This document shows, in pieces, positions 8,442 through 17,600 of a stretch of 64,000 nucleotides of DNA. Positions within the stretch are counted from its first letter, which is position 1; each line of letters opens with the position of its first letter. Made by a program: the position numbers and the translations under genes. This stretch comes from Chloroflexota bacterium. Its GTDB lineage: Bacteria > Chloroflexota > Limnocylindria > Limnocylindrales > CSP1-4. The DNA is taken from NCBI GenBank assembly GCA_016191345.1, contig JACPOU010000014.1, positions 1-64,000 of the forward strand. The letters are read 5' to 3'. The notes under the pieces are model-generated. The model was not told the origin of the DNA, searched no databases, and saw only the letters and a list, made by a program, of their open reading frames with translations.

Positions 8442-9683
8442 ATGCCCCAGCCAGCGCCCTCGGGCCCGAACGGCCACGTCTACATCGTCAGCGCGGCGCG
8501 CACGCCGATCGGCAAGTTCGCCGGCGCGCTGTCGACCATCCCTGCCGTCGAGCTCGGCGGAATCGCGATCCGGGCCGCCGTCGAGCGGGCCGGCCTGCCC
8601 GAGGGAACGGCGATCGACGAGGTCCTCATGGGCCAGGTCCTCCAGGCCGGCGCGGGCCAGGCGCCGGCCCGCCAGGCGGCGCTGCGGGCAGGCCTCCCGG
8701 AGACCACCTCCGCGACGACGATCAACCGCGTCTGCGGCTCCGGCCTGAAGGCGATCATGCTCGCCGCGGCCGAGATCAAGGCGGGCGACGCGGAGGTCGC
8801 GATCGCCGGCGGCATGGAATCCATGAATCTCGCGCCCTACCTCCTGCCCGGGGCAAGATTCGGCCTCCGGCTCGGCGACTCCAAGCTCGTGGACGCAACC
8901 GTCCACGACGGCCTGTGGTGCTCCGTCGAGAACTGCCACATGGGCACCCACGCCGAGCGGGTCGCGATCAGGGACCATGTCAGCCGCGCGGACCAGGACG
9001 CCTTCGCCCTCGAGAGCCATCGGCGGGCGATCGACGCCATCGATGCCGGCCGGTTCGCGGACGAGATGGCCCCGGTCACGGTCCGCGACGCGAAGGGCCG
9101 CGAGACGGTCATCGACACCGATGAGGGCCCGCGGCGCGACTCCACGGCCGAGGCGCTGGCCCGCCTCAAGCCCGCGTTCGCGCTCCCGGCCGGCGAGGAC
9201 CGCGGCGACGCGTCGGACGGGACGGTCACCGCGGGCAACGCCCCCGGCATCACCGACGGCGCGGCCGCGACCGTCGTCGCCAGCGAGCGCGCGGTCGAGC
9301 GTCTGGGCCTCGAGCCCCTTGCCCGGATCGTCGGCTATGCCCAGGCCGAGGTCGCCCCGAAGTGGCTCTTCCTCGCCCCGATCGAGGGCGTCCGCCGGCT
9401 CCTCGAGCGGACCGGCCTCGCGATCGCCGACTTCGACCTCATCGAGATCAACGAGGCCTTCGCCGCCCAGACCCTCGCGGACGGCCGCGAGCTCGGCTTC
9501 GACTGGTCGAGGGTCAACGTCAACGGCGGCGCCATCGCGCTCGGCCATCCCATCGGCGCGAGCGGCGCCCGGATCGTGGCGACGCTCCTCCACGAGTTGC
9601 GGCGCCGGGAGGGCCGGTACGGCCTCGCGACGCTCTGCCTCGGCGGCGGCGGGTCGGTCGCCGCGGCCTTCGAGCGGGTGTAG
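8442..9683 (+). CDS. Acetyl-CoA C-acyltransferase (thiolase)
   Basis: This 413-residue thiolase cleaves or condenses 3-ketoacyl-CoA with CoA, the last step of beta-oxidation or the first of acetoacetyl-CoA synthesis. The nucleophilic Cys98 sits in NRVCGSGLKAI. GGMESMNLAPYLL, the GHPIGASGARI loop with the catalytic His, and the C-terminal LCLGGGGS complete the signature (the usual form there is CIGGGQG). The start is taken at the ATG at 8442 because of the TAGCAT box 7 nt upstream. The enzyme complements the dehydrogenases at 4713-6804, although it has its own promoter. Biosynthetic versus degradative direction is open. Confidence 0.94.
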   Translation: MPQPAPSGPNGHVYIVSAARTPIGKFAGALSTIPAVELGGIAIRAAVERAGLPEGTAIDEVLMGQVLQAGAGQAPARQAALRAGLPETTSATTINRVCGSGLKAIMLAAAEIKAGDAEVAIAGGMESMNLAPYLLPGARFGLRLGDSKLVDATVHDGLWCSVENCHMGTHAERVAIRDHVSRADQDAFALESHRRAIDAIDAGRFADEMAPVTVRDAKGRETVIDTDEGPRRDSTAEALARLKPAFALPAGEDRGDASDGTVTAGNAPGITDGAAATVVASERAVERLGLEPLARIVGYAQAEVAPKWLFLAPIEGVRRLLERTGLAIADFDLIEINEAFAAQTLADGRELGFDWSRVNVNGGAIALGHPIGASGARIVATLLHELRRREGRYGLATLCLGGGGSVAAAFERV

Positions 9684-9831
9684 GGCGGCCCCGGTGCGGG
9701 TCGCAGCTCGGCATCCCGAGCCCGCGATCGACGCGGTCTACGCGATCCCTGAGCCCTGGGCGGTCCGGGGCGCCCTGCCACCGGCCGAGCGCCGAACGCT
9801 CGACTGATCTGGTCCGCGACCGGCCAGCGGC

Positions 9832-9837
9832 TATCCT
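9832..9837 (+). promoter_or_regulatory. Candidate -10 box (TATCCT) of the aldehyde dehydrogenase gene
   Basis: TATCCT lies 7 nt before the ATG at 9845. The same hexamer precedes the rhomboid gene and the tRNA. Confidence 0.5.
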
Positions 9838-9844
9838 GTCCGCC

Positions 9845-11389
9845 ATGACCGAGACCGCGAGCCCCGCCGCGAGCCCCGCCGCGAGCGCCGCCCGAACCAC
9901 CGTCCCCACGTTCCGGCACTTCATCGCCGGCGAATGGGTGGATGGGGTCACGGGCGAGACCTTCGAGAGCGTCAATCCCGCCGATCGCCGGGACGTGATC
10001 GGCCGGTTCCAGGCCGGGACCGGCGCGGACGCCGGCCGGGCGGTCAAGGCCGCGGAGATGGCGTTCCCCGCCTGGCGCGCGACCCCGGCGCCGAAGCGCG
10101 GCGAGGTCATGTATCGCTTCGCCGAGCTCATGGCCCGGCAGAAGGAGCGCCTCGCCCGGGCGATGAGCCGGGAGATGGGCAAGGTCCTCGCGGAGGCGCG
10201 TGGCGACGTCCAGGAAGGCATCGACATCGCCTACCTGATGGCCGGCGAGGGTCGCCGGATGTTCGGCGACACGGTGCCTTCGGAGCTGCCCGACAAGTGG
10301 GCGATGAGCATCCGCCAGCCGATCGGCGTGGCCGGGATCATTACGCCCTGGAACTTCCCGATCGCGATCCCGTGCTGGAAGATGATGCCGGCCCTCGTGA
10401 CCGGCAACACCGTGGTCTTCAAGCCGGCCAGCGACACGCCCCACTGCGCCACGCTCCTCGTCGAGCTGATGGCCGAGGCCGGGTTCCCGCCGGGGACCGT
10501 CAACCTCGTCACCGGGTCGGGCGCCGCGGTCGGCGACACGATCGTCGACTCGCCGGACGTGCCCGTCATCTCGTTCACCGGCTCATCGGCGACCGGCAAG
10601 CGGATCGCGGAGCGCGCCGGGCGACGCCTGAAGCGCGTCTCCCTCGAGCTGGGCGGCAAGAACGGTGTCGTCGTCCTCCGGGACGCGGACCTCGACCTCG
10701 CGACCGACGGGATCCTCTGGTCCGCCTTCGGGACGACCGGACAGCGCTGCACGGCGTGCTCGCGGGTCATCGTCGAGCGGCCGGTCCTCGAGCCACTGCT
10801 GGCGCGCCTCGAGAAGCGGGCGAAGGCCCTCCGCCTCGGGTCCGGCCTGGAGGACGGCGTGGACATCGGGCCGCTCATCAATGCCGCGGCCGTCGAGAAG
10901 GTCGCGGGCTACGTCGAGGTCGGCCGGCGGGAGGGCGAGCTCGTGATGGGCGGCGCCGCGGCCACGGACGGAGACCTCGCGCATGGCAACTTCTTCGCGC
11001 CCACGATCTTCAGCGGCGTGAAGCCGATGGACCGGATCGGCCAGGAGGAGATCTTCGGGCCGGTGCTGTCCGTCATCCCGGTCGACGACCTCGATGCCGC
11101 CGTGACGGCGCTCAACCAGACTCGCTATGGCCTGTCCGCCTCGATCTTCACCCGCGACGTGAACACGGCCTTCCGGGCGATGCGCGACTTCGAGGCGGGG
11201 ATCGTCTACGTCAACGCCGGCACGACCGGCGCCGAGACGCACCTCCCGTTCGGCGGCTGGAAGGAGACCGGCAACGGCCACCGCGAGGCCGGCCACGTCG
11301 CGATCGACACGTACACCGAGTGGAAGTCGATCTACGTGGACTTCTCCGGCCACCTCCAGCGCGCCCAGATCGACAACCAGCCAGACTGA
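9845..11389 (+). CDS. NAD(P)-dependent aldehyde dehydrogenase
   Basis: This 514-residue member of the aldehyde dehydrogenase superfamily oxidises an aldehyde to the acid. Conserved parts are ITPWNFPIAIPCWKMMPAL, the FTGSSATGKRI nucleotide-binding loop, the catalytic Glu in LELGGKN, and the nucleophile Cys302 in GQRCTACSR. The C-terminus LPFGGWKETGNGHREAG is typical of semialdehyde-type branches, such as succinate or aminoadipate semialdehyde. About 20 Ala/Ser-rich residues precede the conserved FIAGEWVDG start. It has its own TATCCT box. The substrate is not evident from the sequence or the neighbours. Confidence 0.93.
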   Translation: MTETASPAASPAASAARTTVPTFRHFIAGEWVDGVTGETFESVNPADRRDVIGRFQAGTGADAGRAVKAAEMAFPAWRATPAPKRGEVMYRFAELMARQKERLARAMSREMGKVLAEARGDVQEGIDIAYLMAGEGRRMFGDTVPSELPDKWAMSIRQPIGVAGIITPWNFPIAIPCWKMMPALVTGNTVVFKPASDTPHCATLLVELMAEAGFPPGTVNLVTGSGAAVGDTIVDSPDVPVISFTGSSATGKRIAERAGRRLKRVSLELGGKNGVVVLRDADLDLATDGILWSAFGTTGQRCTACSRVIVERPVLEPLLARLEKRAKALRLGSGLEDGVDIGPLINAAAVEKVAGYVEVGRREGELVMGGAAATDGDLAHGNFFAPTIFSGVKPMDRIGQEEIFGPVLSVIPVDDLDAAVTALNQTRYGLSASIFTRDVNTAFRAMRDFEAGIVYVNAGTTGAETHLPFGGWKETGNGHREAGHVAIDTYTEWKSIYVDFSGHLQRAQIDNQPD

Positions 11390-11399
11390 CGGCGGCCTG

Positions 11400-11442
11400 C
11401 CCAGCGTCCCCCCAGCGTCCCCAGACCCTGCCCAGCGTCCCC
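11400..11442. repeat. Three copies of CCCAGCGTCCCC
   Basis: The 12-mer occurs at 11400-11411, 11411-11422 and 11431-11442, filling the short gap between the aldehyde dehydrogenase stop and the MMPL gene start. It may be a slippage product. It leaves little room for a separate promoter for the MMPL gene. Confidence 0.7.
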
Positions 11443-11455
11443 AAACGGAGCCCCC

Positions 11456-13828
11456 ATGCCCGCCTTCGCCCCGGCCCCTTCGGAACTCCCGGCTCGCGCG
11501 CCCGCGACGGTCCGCGTCGCGATGTGGAGCGTCCGCCATCGCTGGCTCGTCGCCGTGCTCTGGTTCGTGGGCACGCTCGGCACATTCGGAGTCAGCCTCC
11601 AGGCCGGCGGCATCAGGTCCCTCGATGCCAGCGGCGACCCGAACGAGCAGGCCACCGAGGCCCAGACGGCCTACGACGTGTTCAACGCCGCGGGCGGGAG
11701 CGGGACGACCATCGACGAGCCCTCCGAGCGGCTCGTGTTGGTCCTCGCCGGGTCGCCGGGGGCCGCCACCGACCCGGCCTTCCAGGCGATCGTGACGAAG
11801 CTCCTCGCCGACCTCGGTGCGGCGACGGTCGAGATTGATGGGAGCCGGACGCCGACGTTCCGCGAGCTCGTCGATCCGTTCTCCGCGCCGCCGGCCGCGG
11901 GTCTCGTCTCGAGCGACGGGTCAGCCGTCCGGATCGTGGGCCGGGTCCCCGGCGAGCGCCCGGCGGTCAAGCGGCTCCTCGTGCCTGTCCGGCCGATCGT
12001 CGACGCCGTGCGCGCCGCGAACCCCGACCTCGCGATCCACATCGTCAGCTCGACGTTCATCAACGACGACATCGACGGGCTCATCTCGGGCGACCTGGAC
12101 AGCTCGCTCCGGCTGACGATCCCGCTGACGTTCCTCATCCTCCTGCTCGCGTTCGGCGCGATCGTCGCGTCCGTCATCCCGCTCGTCCTCGCGATCACCT
12201 CCCTCCTCGGCGCGTTCGGCATCCTCGGGCTGTACAGCCAGCTGATCGGCGCGGTGAGCCCCAATGCGAGCCAGCTCATCGTCCTCATCGGCCTGGCCGT
12301 CGCGGTCGACTACTCGCTCTTCATGGTCACCCGCTTCCGGACCGAGCGGCGCGGCGGCCGCAGCGTCCCCGAGGCGATCCAGGTCTCGAGCAGCACCGCC
12401 GGCCGGGCCGTCTTCTTCTCCGGCGTCGCGGTGGTCATCTCGCTGGCCGGCCTCTTCACGCTCGGCATCGCGCTGTTCTCCTCGATGGCCGTCGGGACGA
12501 TCGGGGTGGTCCTCGTGTCGGTCGTCGGCAGCCTGACGTTCCTGCCGGCGACGCTCGCGATCGCCGGCGATCGGGTGAACCTCGGCCGGCCGGCGACGTG
12601 GCTGCCGCGCCTGGCCCGCCGCGTTCCGATCGGTCCCGTCCGCGGCTGGGGCGCCTCGGCGCTCGCCTGGCTGGAATCGCGGGCCGCCCGACCGGAGGGC
12701 AGTGGGTTCTGGGGTCGCCTCGTGACGGCGGTGATGGCCCGCCCGGTCGCGCTGACGCTCCTGGCCACGGCCGTGCTCCTCGCCGCGGCGTCCCCGGTCA
12801 CGCGGCTCCACACGGGCGTGACGGACATCACCGGCTTCCCGTCGTCCATCGACGGCGTGGCCGGGATCCGGCTCATCAACGAGAAGTGGCCGCAGGGCAC
12901 GGACCTGACCCTCGACGTCGTCGTCACCGATGCGGCCGACCCGGCCACGCAGGCGGCGATCGAGACGTTCAGGACCAGGGCGCTCGCCCTGCCCGGGCTC
13001 GGCGAGCCGGTCACCGTGGCCCCGACCCGCGACGGGTCCGTGGTGATGCTGTCGTTCACGATGTCGGGCGGCCAGAACGACCGGGCGAACCGGGAGATCG
13101 TCCGGACGATCCGGGCCACGACGGCGCCGTCCGCCTTCGGGAATCTCGAGGGTGTGCGCGTGTACGTGAGCGGCGACGCGGCCAACTCGCTCGACGTCAC
13201 CGACATCTATGCGAACGGGACGCCGCGCATCTTCGCCTTCGTGCTGGGCCTGTCATTCCTGCTGATGCTGGTCGCCTTCCGCTCGATCGTGATCCCGATC
13301 AAGGCGATCCTCCTGAACCTGCTCTCGACCGCAGCCGCGTTCGGCCTCCTCGTGCTCGTCTTCCAGGACGGCTGGCTCGCGGAGCCGCTCGGGATCACCG
13401 CGGGCAGCGTCATCGAGAGCTGGGTCCCGGTCTTCATCTTCACGATCCTGTTCGGGCTCTCGATGGACTACCACCTGTTCATCCTGACCCGCATCAAGGA
13501 GGCCCGGGATCGCGGCCTCGACTCGAGGGCGGCCGTCGCCCAGGGGATCTCCGTGACCTCCGGCACGATCACGAGCGCGGCCTCGATCATGGTCGTCGTC
13601 TTCGCCGTCTTCGTGACCCTGAAGTTCGTCTTCATCCAGCAGCTGGGCCTCGGGCTCGCGGTCGCGGTCTTCATCGACGCGACCCTGATCCGGAGCGTCC
13701 TCCTGCCGGCCTCCATGACGCTCCTCGGCGAGTGGAACTGGTGGCTCCCGGGGTTCCTGCGCTGGCTGCCGCAGGTGACGATCGAGGGCCACGTCGAGGA
13801 GCCCGCCACCGCGGCGGCGTCGGGCTGA
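11456..13828 (+). CDS. MMPL/RND-family membrane transporter
   Basis: This 790-residue integral membrane protein belongs to the RND superfamily, MMPL branch, which exports lipids or hydrophobic compounds in Actinobacteria and relatives. It shows the two-fold pattern expected: one transmembrane helix near residues 25-45, a large extracytoplasmic domain (about 45-215), and a helix bundle with the signature AVAVDYSLFMVTRFRTERR. A second extracytoplasmic domain (about 465-580) and a second bundle with GLSMDYHLFILTRIKEARDRG follow. The C-terminus is short and cytosolic. An SDR gene begins one base after the stop, so the two are co-transcribed. The substrate is unknown. Confidence 0.9.
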   Translation: MPAFAPAPSELPARAPATVRVAMWSVRHRWLVAVLWFVGTLGTFGVSLQAGGIRSLDASGDPNEQATEAQTAYDVFNAAGGSGTTIDEPSERLVLVLAGSPGAATDPAFQAIVTKLLADLGAATVEIDGSRTPTFRELVDPFSAPPAAGLVSSDGSAVRIVGRVPGERPAVKRLLVPVRPIVDAVRAANPDLAIHIVSSTFINDDIDGLISGDLDSSLRLTIPLTFLILLLAFGAIVASVIPLVLAITSLLGAFGILGLYSQLIGAVSPNASQLIVLIGLAVAVDYSLFMVTRFRTERRGGRSVPEAIQVSSSTAGRAVFFSGVAVVISLAGLFTLGIALFSSMAVGTIGVVLVSVVGSLTFLPATLAIAGDRVNLGRPATWLPRLARRVPIGPVRGWGASALAWLESRAARPEGSGFWGRLVTAVMARPVALTLLATAVLLAAASPVTRLHTGVTDITGFPSSIDGVAGIRLINEKWPQGTDLTLDVVVTDAADPATQAAIETFRTRALALPGLGEPVTVAPTRDGSVVMLSFTMSGGQNDRANREIVRTIRATTAPSAFGNLEGVRVYVSGDAANSLDVTDIYANGTPRIFAFVLGLSFLLMLVAFRSIVIPIKAILLNLLSTAAAFGLLVLVFQDGWLAEPLGITAGSVIESWVPVFIFTILFGLSMDYHLFILTRIKEARDRGLDSRAAVAQGISVTSGTITSAASIMVVVFAVFVTLKFVFIQQLGLGLAVAVFIDATLIRSVLLPASMTLLGEWNWWLPGFLRWLPQVTIEGHVEEPATAAASG

Positions 13829-13829
13829 G

Positions 13830-14507
13830 GTGGCTCGAACCGTCGTCCTCACCGGCGCGACCGGCAAGCTCGGCCCGACCGTGGCCGCGGTGTTCGCGGC
13901 CGGCGGGGATCGCCTCGCGCTCCTGGCCAGGGACGGCGACGAGGTCGCGGCGATGGCCGCGTCGCTCCCGGGCGGGGTCGACAGCCATGCCGGGTTCGCG
14001 GTGGACCTCAAGTCCGCCGACGGGGCACGCCGGGCGGCGACGGCCGTTCGGGAGCGGCTCGGCCCGGCGTCGGTGCTGCTCCACCTCGTGGGCGGCTACG
14101 CCGGCGGGACCACGCTCGAGGACGCCGACGAGCGGCTCTGGCGGGACCTCTTCGAGCTGAACTTCTGGGCGACGTTCCACACCCTGCGGGCCTTCCTGCC
14201 GGACATCCGCGCGGCGGGCGAGGCGGGCCGGATCGTCACGGTCTCGACGCCGCTCGCCGGGGCGCCGGTCGCGAACATCGGGCCCTACGCGGCCTCGAAG
14301 GGCGCGGTCGAGGCGATCACCCTGACCGTGGCCCGGGAGCTCGCGGGCACGGGCGCCACGGCCAACGTGGTCCTCGTCCGGACGATCGGCGACGCGAAGC
14401 CCACGCACACCCGCCCCGAGGAGATCGCGGCAGCCATGCTCTGGCTCACATCGGCGGAGGCGGGCGCCACGAGCGGCCAACGGATCCTGCTCATCGGGAG
14501 AGGCTGA
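13830..14507 (+). CDS. Short-chain dehydrogenase/reductase
   Basis: This 225-residue Rossmann enzyme has an atypical glycine motif, TGATGKLG (canonical TGxxxGxG), near the N-terminus and the catalytic pair Tyr153-Lys157 in YAASK. The LHLVGGYAGG segment replaces the usual NNAG. The C-terminal SAEAGATSGQRILLIGRG resembles the cofactor-adjacent end of classical SDRs. It starts with GTG one base after the MMPL stop, so the two are translationally linked. The acceptor is unknown; a role in modifying the lipid-like cargo of the neighbouring transporter is only a guess. Confidence 0.85.
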   Translation: MARTVVLTGATGKLGPTVAAVFAAGGDRLALLARDGDEVAAMAASLPGGVDSHAGFAVDLKSADGARRAATAVRERLGPASVLLHLVGGYAGGTTLEDADERLWRDLFELNFWATFHTLRAFLPDIRAAGEAGRIVTVSTPLAGAPVANIGPYAASKGAVEAITLTVARELAGTGATANVVLVRTIGDAKPTHTRPEEIAAAMLWLTSAEAGATSGQRILLIGRG

Positions 14508-14586
14508 TCGGCGTCTGACCCCGGGCTGTCAGGGCGCCGAGACGGCGCACCCGCCGCTGCCTCGCCGCTTCCCCGGCGCTCGCGCC

Positions 14587-14592
14587 TATGAT
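14587..14592 (+). promoter_or_regulatory. Candidate -10 box (TATGAT) of the glucan synthase gene
   Basis: TATGAT lies 8 nt before the GTG at 14601, which supports that start for the giant gene. Confidence 0.5.
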
Positions 14593-14600
14593 CCACCCAG

Positions 14601-17600
14601 GTGTCCCTCAACCGACGACCCGCGCTTCGCCCGATTCTCGCTCGACGGCCCGTCCGGCGGTCGCCCGCTCCACTCGGAGACCTCGGCGCCCCGATCGTCT
14701 CCGAGCTGTTCAGCGTCGAGCGCCTCGAGCAGCACGCCCGGACCCTTGCCGCCGCCCAGGACGTCACGACCGATCCGCGCCGGGGTCGCTCGATGGGGCC
14801 GCGGATCGCCGACAACGGTCGGGTCCTCCTGGCCGCCTATCGGGCGCTCGCCGGCGCGATCAGGGAGGAACGCTCGATCACCCCGGCCGCGGAGTGGCTG
14901 GTCGACAACTTCCACATCGTCGATGAACAGCTTCGCGAGATCCGCGACGACCTGCCGGCGGACTATTACGATGAGCTGCCCAAGCTCGCGAACGGCCACC
15001 TCGAGGGCTATCCACGCGTCGTCGGACTCGCCTGGGCCTATGTCGCCCACACCGACAGCCGGTTCGATCCCGATTCCCTCCGCCGGATGGTCGCCGCCTA
15101 CCAGGACGTCGAGCCGCTGACGCTCGGTGAGCTCTGGGCGGTCGCGATCAGCATCCGCATCGTGCTGGTCGAGAACCTCCGGCGACTCGCGGGCCAGCTG
15201 ATCCGCAGCCGCGACGCGCGCCAGCGCGCCGACGAGCTCGCGGACAGCCTCCTCGGGATCGGGCGGGAATCGCCGGGGGACGCCGCGGCCTCCCTCCGCC
15301 GCCTGAAGGACCAGCAGCTCCCGACGGCCGGCCGCGTCCAGCTCTTCCAGCGGCTGAGAGACCAGGACCCGGCAACCACTCCGGCCCTGGGCTGGCTCGA
15401 GGCGCGGCTCATCGAGACCGGCACGACCGCCGAGGAGACGGTCCGAGTCGAGCACCACCGCCAGGCGGCGATGAACGTGACCGTCCGCAACGTCATCACG
15501 AGCATGCGGCTCATCTCGTGGTTCGACTGGGCGAACTTCGTGGAGAGCGTCAGTCTGGTCAGCGGGGTCCTCCGGGACGGCAGCGACTTCGACCGGATGG
15601 ATTTCGCCACCCGCGACCGGTATCGCCACGCGGTCGAGACCCTGGCCCGGTCGTCCGGGCGCTCGGAGCTCGACGTGGCTCGCGAGGCGAGGGCAATGGC
15701 CGGCCCGGAGCGCGATGCCGGAGAGCTCCTGATCGGCAGCGCGCGACCGGCGCTCGAGCAGGCTCTCGGTGCCACGATCCCGTTCCGGGGCCGCCTGCGC
15801 CGGGCCTACTCGGGGGCCGGTATCAAGGCGTACGTCGGCACGCTCGGCCTCGTCACGGCCGCGCTGGTCCTGCTCGCCCTCGGCCTCTCCCAGCCGCTCG
15901 GGGCCGGCGGGGCCGGCCTCATCCTCGTGGCGCTGCTCGCGATCGGGCCTGCGTCCGACCTCGCCGTGGCGCTCGTGAACCGGTTCCTCACTGGCGCGCT
16001 CGGGCCCCGGGCACTGCCCCGCTTCGAGCTCGCGGACGGGGTCCCGGCCGGGATGCGGACGCTCGTGGTCGTCCCGACGCTCCTGACCAGCCGCGAGGAG
16101 GTGGAGGCCCAGGCCAACCGCCTCGAGATCCATTACCTGGCCAATCCAGAGGGCGACGTCCGGTTCGCGCTCCTCTCGGACTGGCTCGACGCGCCGAGCG
16201 AGCATGTGGGCGGGGACGAGGAGCTGCTGGCGGCGGCAGCAGCCGCGATCGAGGGACTGAATGCCACCCACGGCGAGGCCCCCGGCGGGGGAGCCCGATT
16301 CCTCCTCTTCCACCGCAGCCGCCGGTGGAACGAGGCCGAGGGGCGGTGGATGGGCTGGGAACGCAAGCGGGGCAAGCTCCACGACCTGGACGCCCTGCTG
16401 CGCGGCTCGACGGCCACGGACATCCTGGTGACGGGCCGCCCCGCCACCACGCCGCCGCCGGACGTCCGCTACATCGTCACCCTCGATGCCGATACGCGTC
16501 TCCCCCGCGGCGCTGTTGCCCGGCTCGTCGGAACGATCGCCCACCCGCTGAACCGGCCGGTCTTCGAGGAGGCAACCGGGCGAGTCGTCCGGGGCTACGG
16601 GATCCTCCAGCCCCGGATCACCCCGACTCTCCCCTCCGAACGCGATGCCTCCATCTTCCAGCGGACCCACTCGGGCGACGCCGGCATCGATCCCTACGCC
16701 TCGGCCGTCTCCGACGTCTACCAGGACCTGTTCGGGGAGGGGACCTACACGGGCAAGGGCGTGTACGACCTCGACGCCTTCGAACGGGCGATGGATGGAC
16801 GAGTCCCGGAGAACGCCCTCCTGAGCCACGACCTGTTCGAGGGCTCCTTTGCCCGTGCCGGGCTCGTCACCGACATCGAACTCTTCGACGAGTTCCCGTC
16901 CAACTACCTCGAGTCGGCGGCGCGCCAGCACCGCTGGGCGCGTGGCGACTGGCAGCTGCTGCCCTGGGTGCTCGGCCGCGCCCGGGACGGGAGCGGCGCC
17001 CCGGAGCGGCGAGGCCTGCCCGGCATCGCCCGCTGGAAGATGATCGACAACCTCCGCAGGACGCTGTCTGCGCCGCTCTCCCTCGCCGTGCTGGCGCTTT
17101 CCTGGCTCGTCCGCGACATCCCCGCGGGCCCGTGGTCAGCCCTCGTGCTCGCGGCGCTCGTGATTCCGGCGGGCATCCCCGTGCTCGACGGACTCCTGCC
17201 GCAGCGACGGGGCATCTCCAAGCGGACGCACCTTCGCGCGGTCGCCTCCGACGTCGCGCTTGGCGGCTCCCACGTCCTGCTCGGGCTGGCCTTCCTCGCG
17301 CACCAGGCTGCCCTGATGGCCGATGCGATCGCCCGGACGATCCTCCGACTCGCGGTGACCCACCGGCGGCTGCTCGAGTGGACGACCGCCTCGCAGACGA
17401 AGGCGAGCGTGACGGGCACCCTCGGCGGGTTCTACCGCCAGATGGTCGCCGCGCCGATCATCGCCGTCCTGGTCCTCGTCCTGGCGATCGCGTCCAGGTC
17501 CGCGGACCTCGCCGTCGTGACCGCCTTCGTGGTCCTGTGGCTCGCCTCGCCGGCCATCGCCTGGTGGGTCAGCCGGCCGCCCGTCAATGTGACCGCCCGG

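Noticed and set aside
7014-9593. 859-codon minus-strand ORF opposite the oxidase and thiolase genes
   Set aside because: It spans two unrelated plus-strand genes and the gap between them; its composition is typical of a GC shadow.
9695-9807. 37-codon GTG ORF between thiolase and aldehyde dehydrogenase
   Set aside because: The peptide looks mildly protein-like, but there is no start signal and no known family. It is too short to support.
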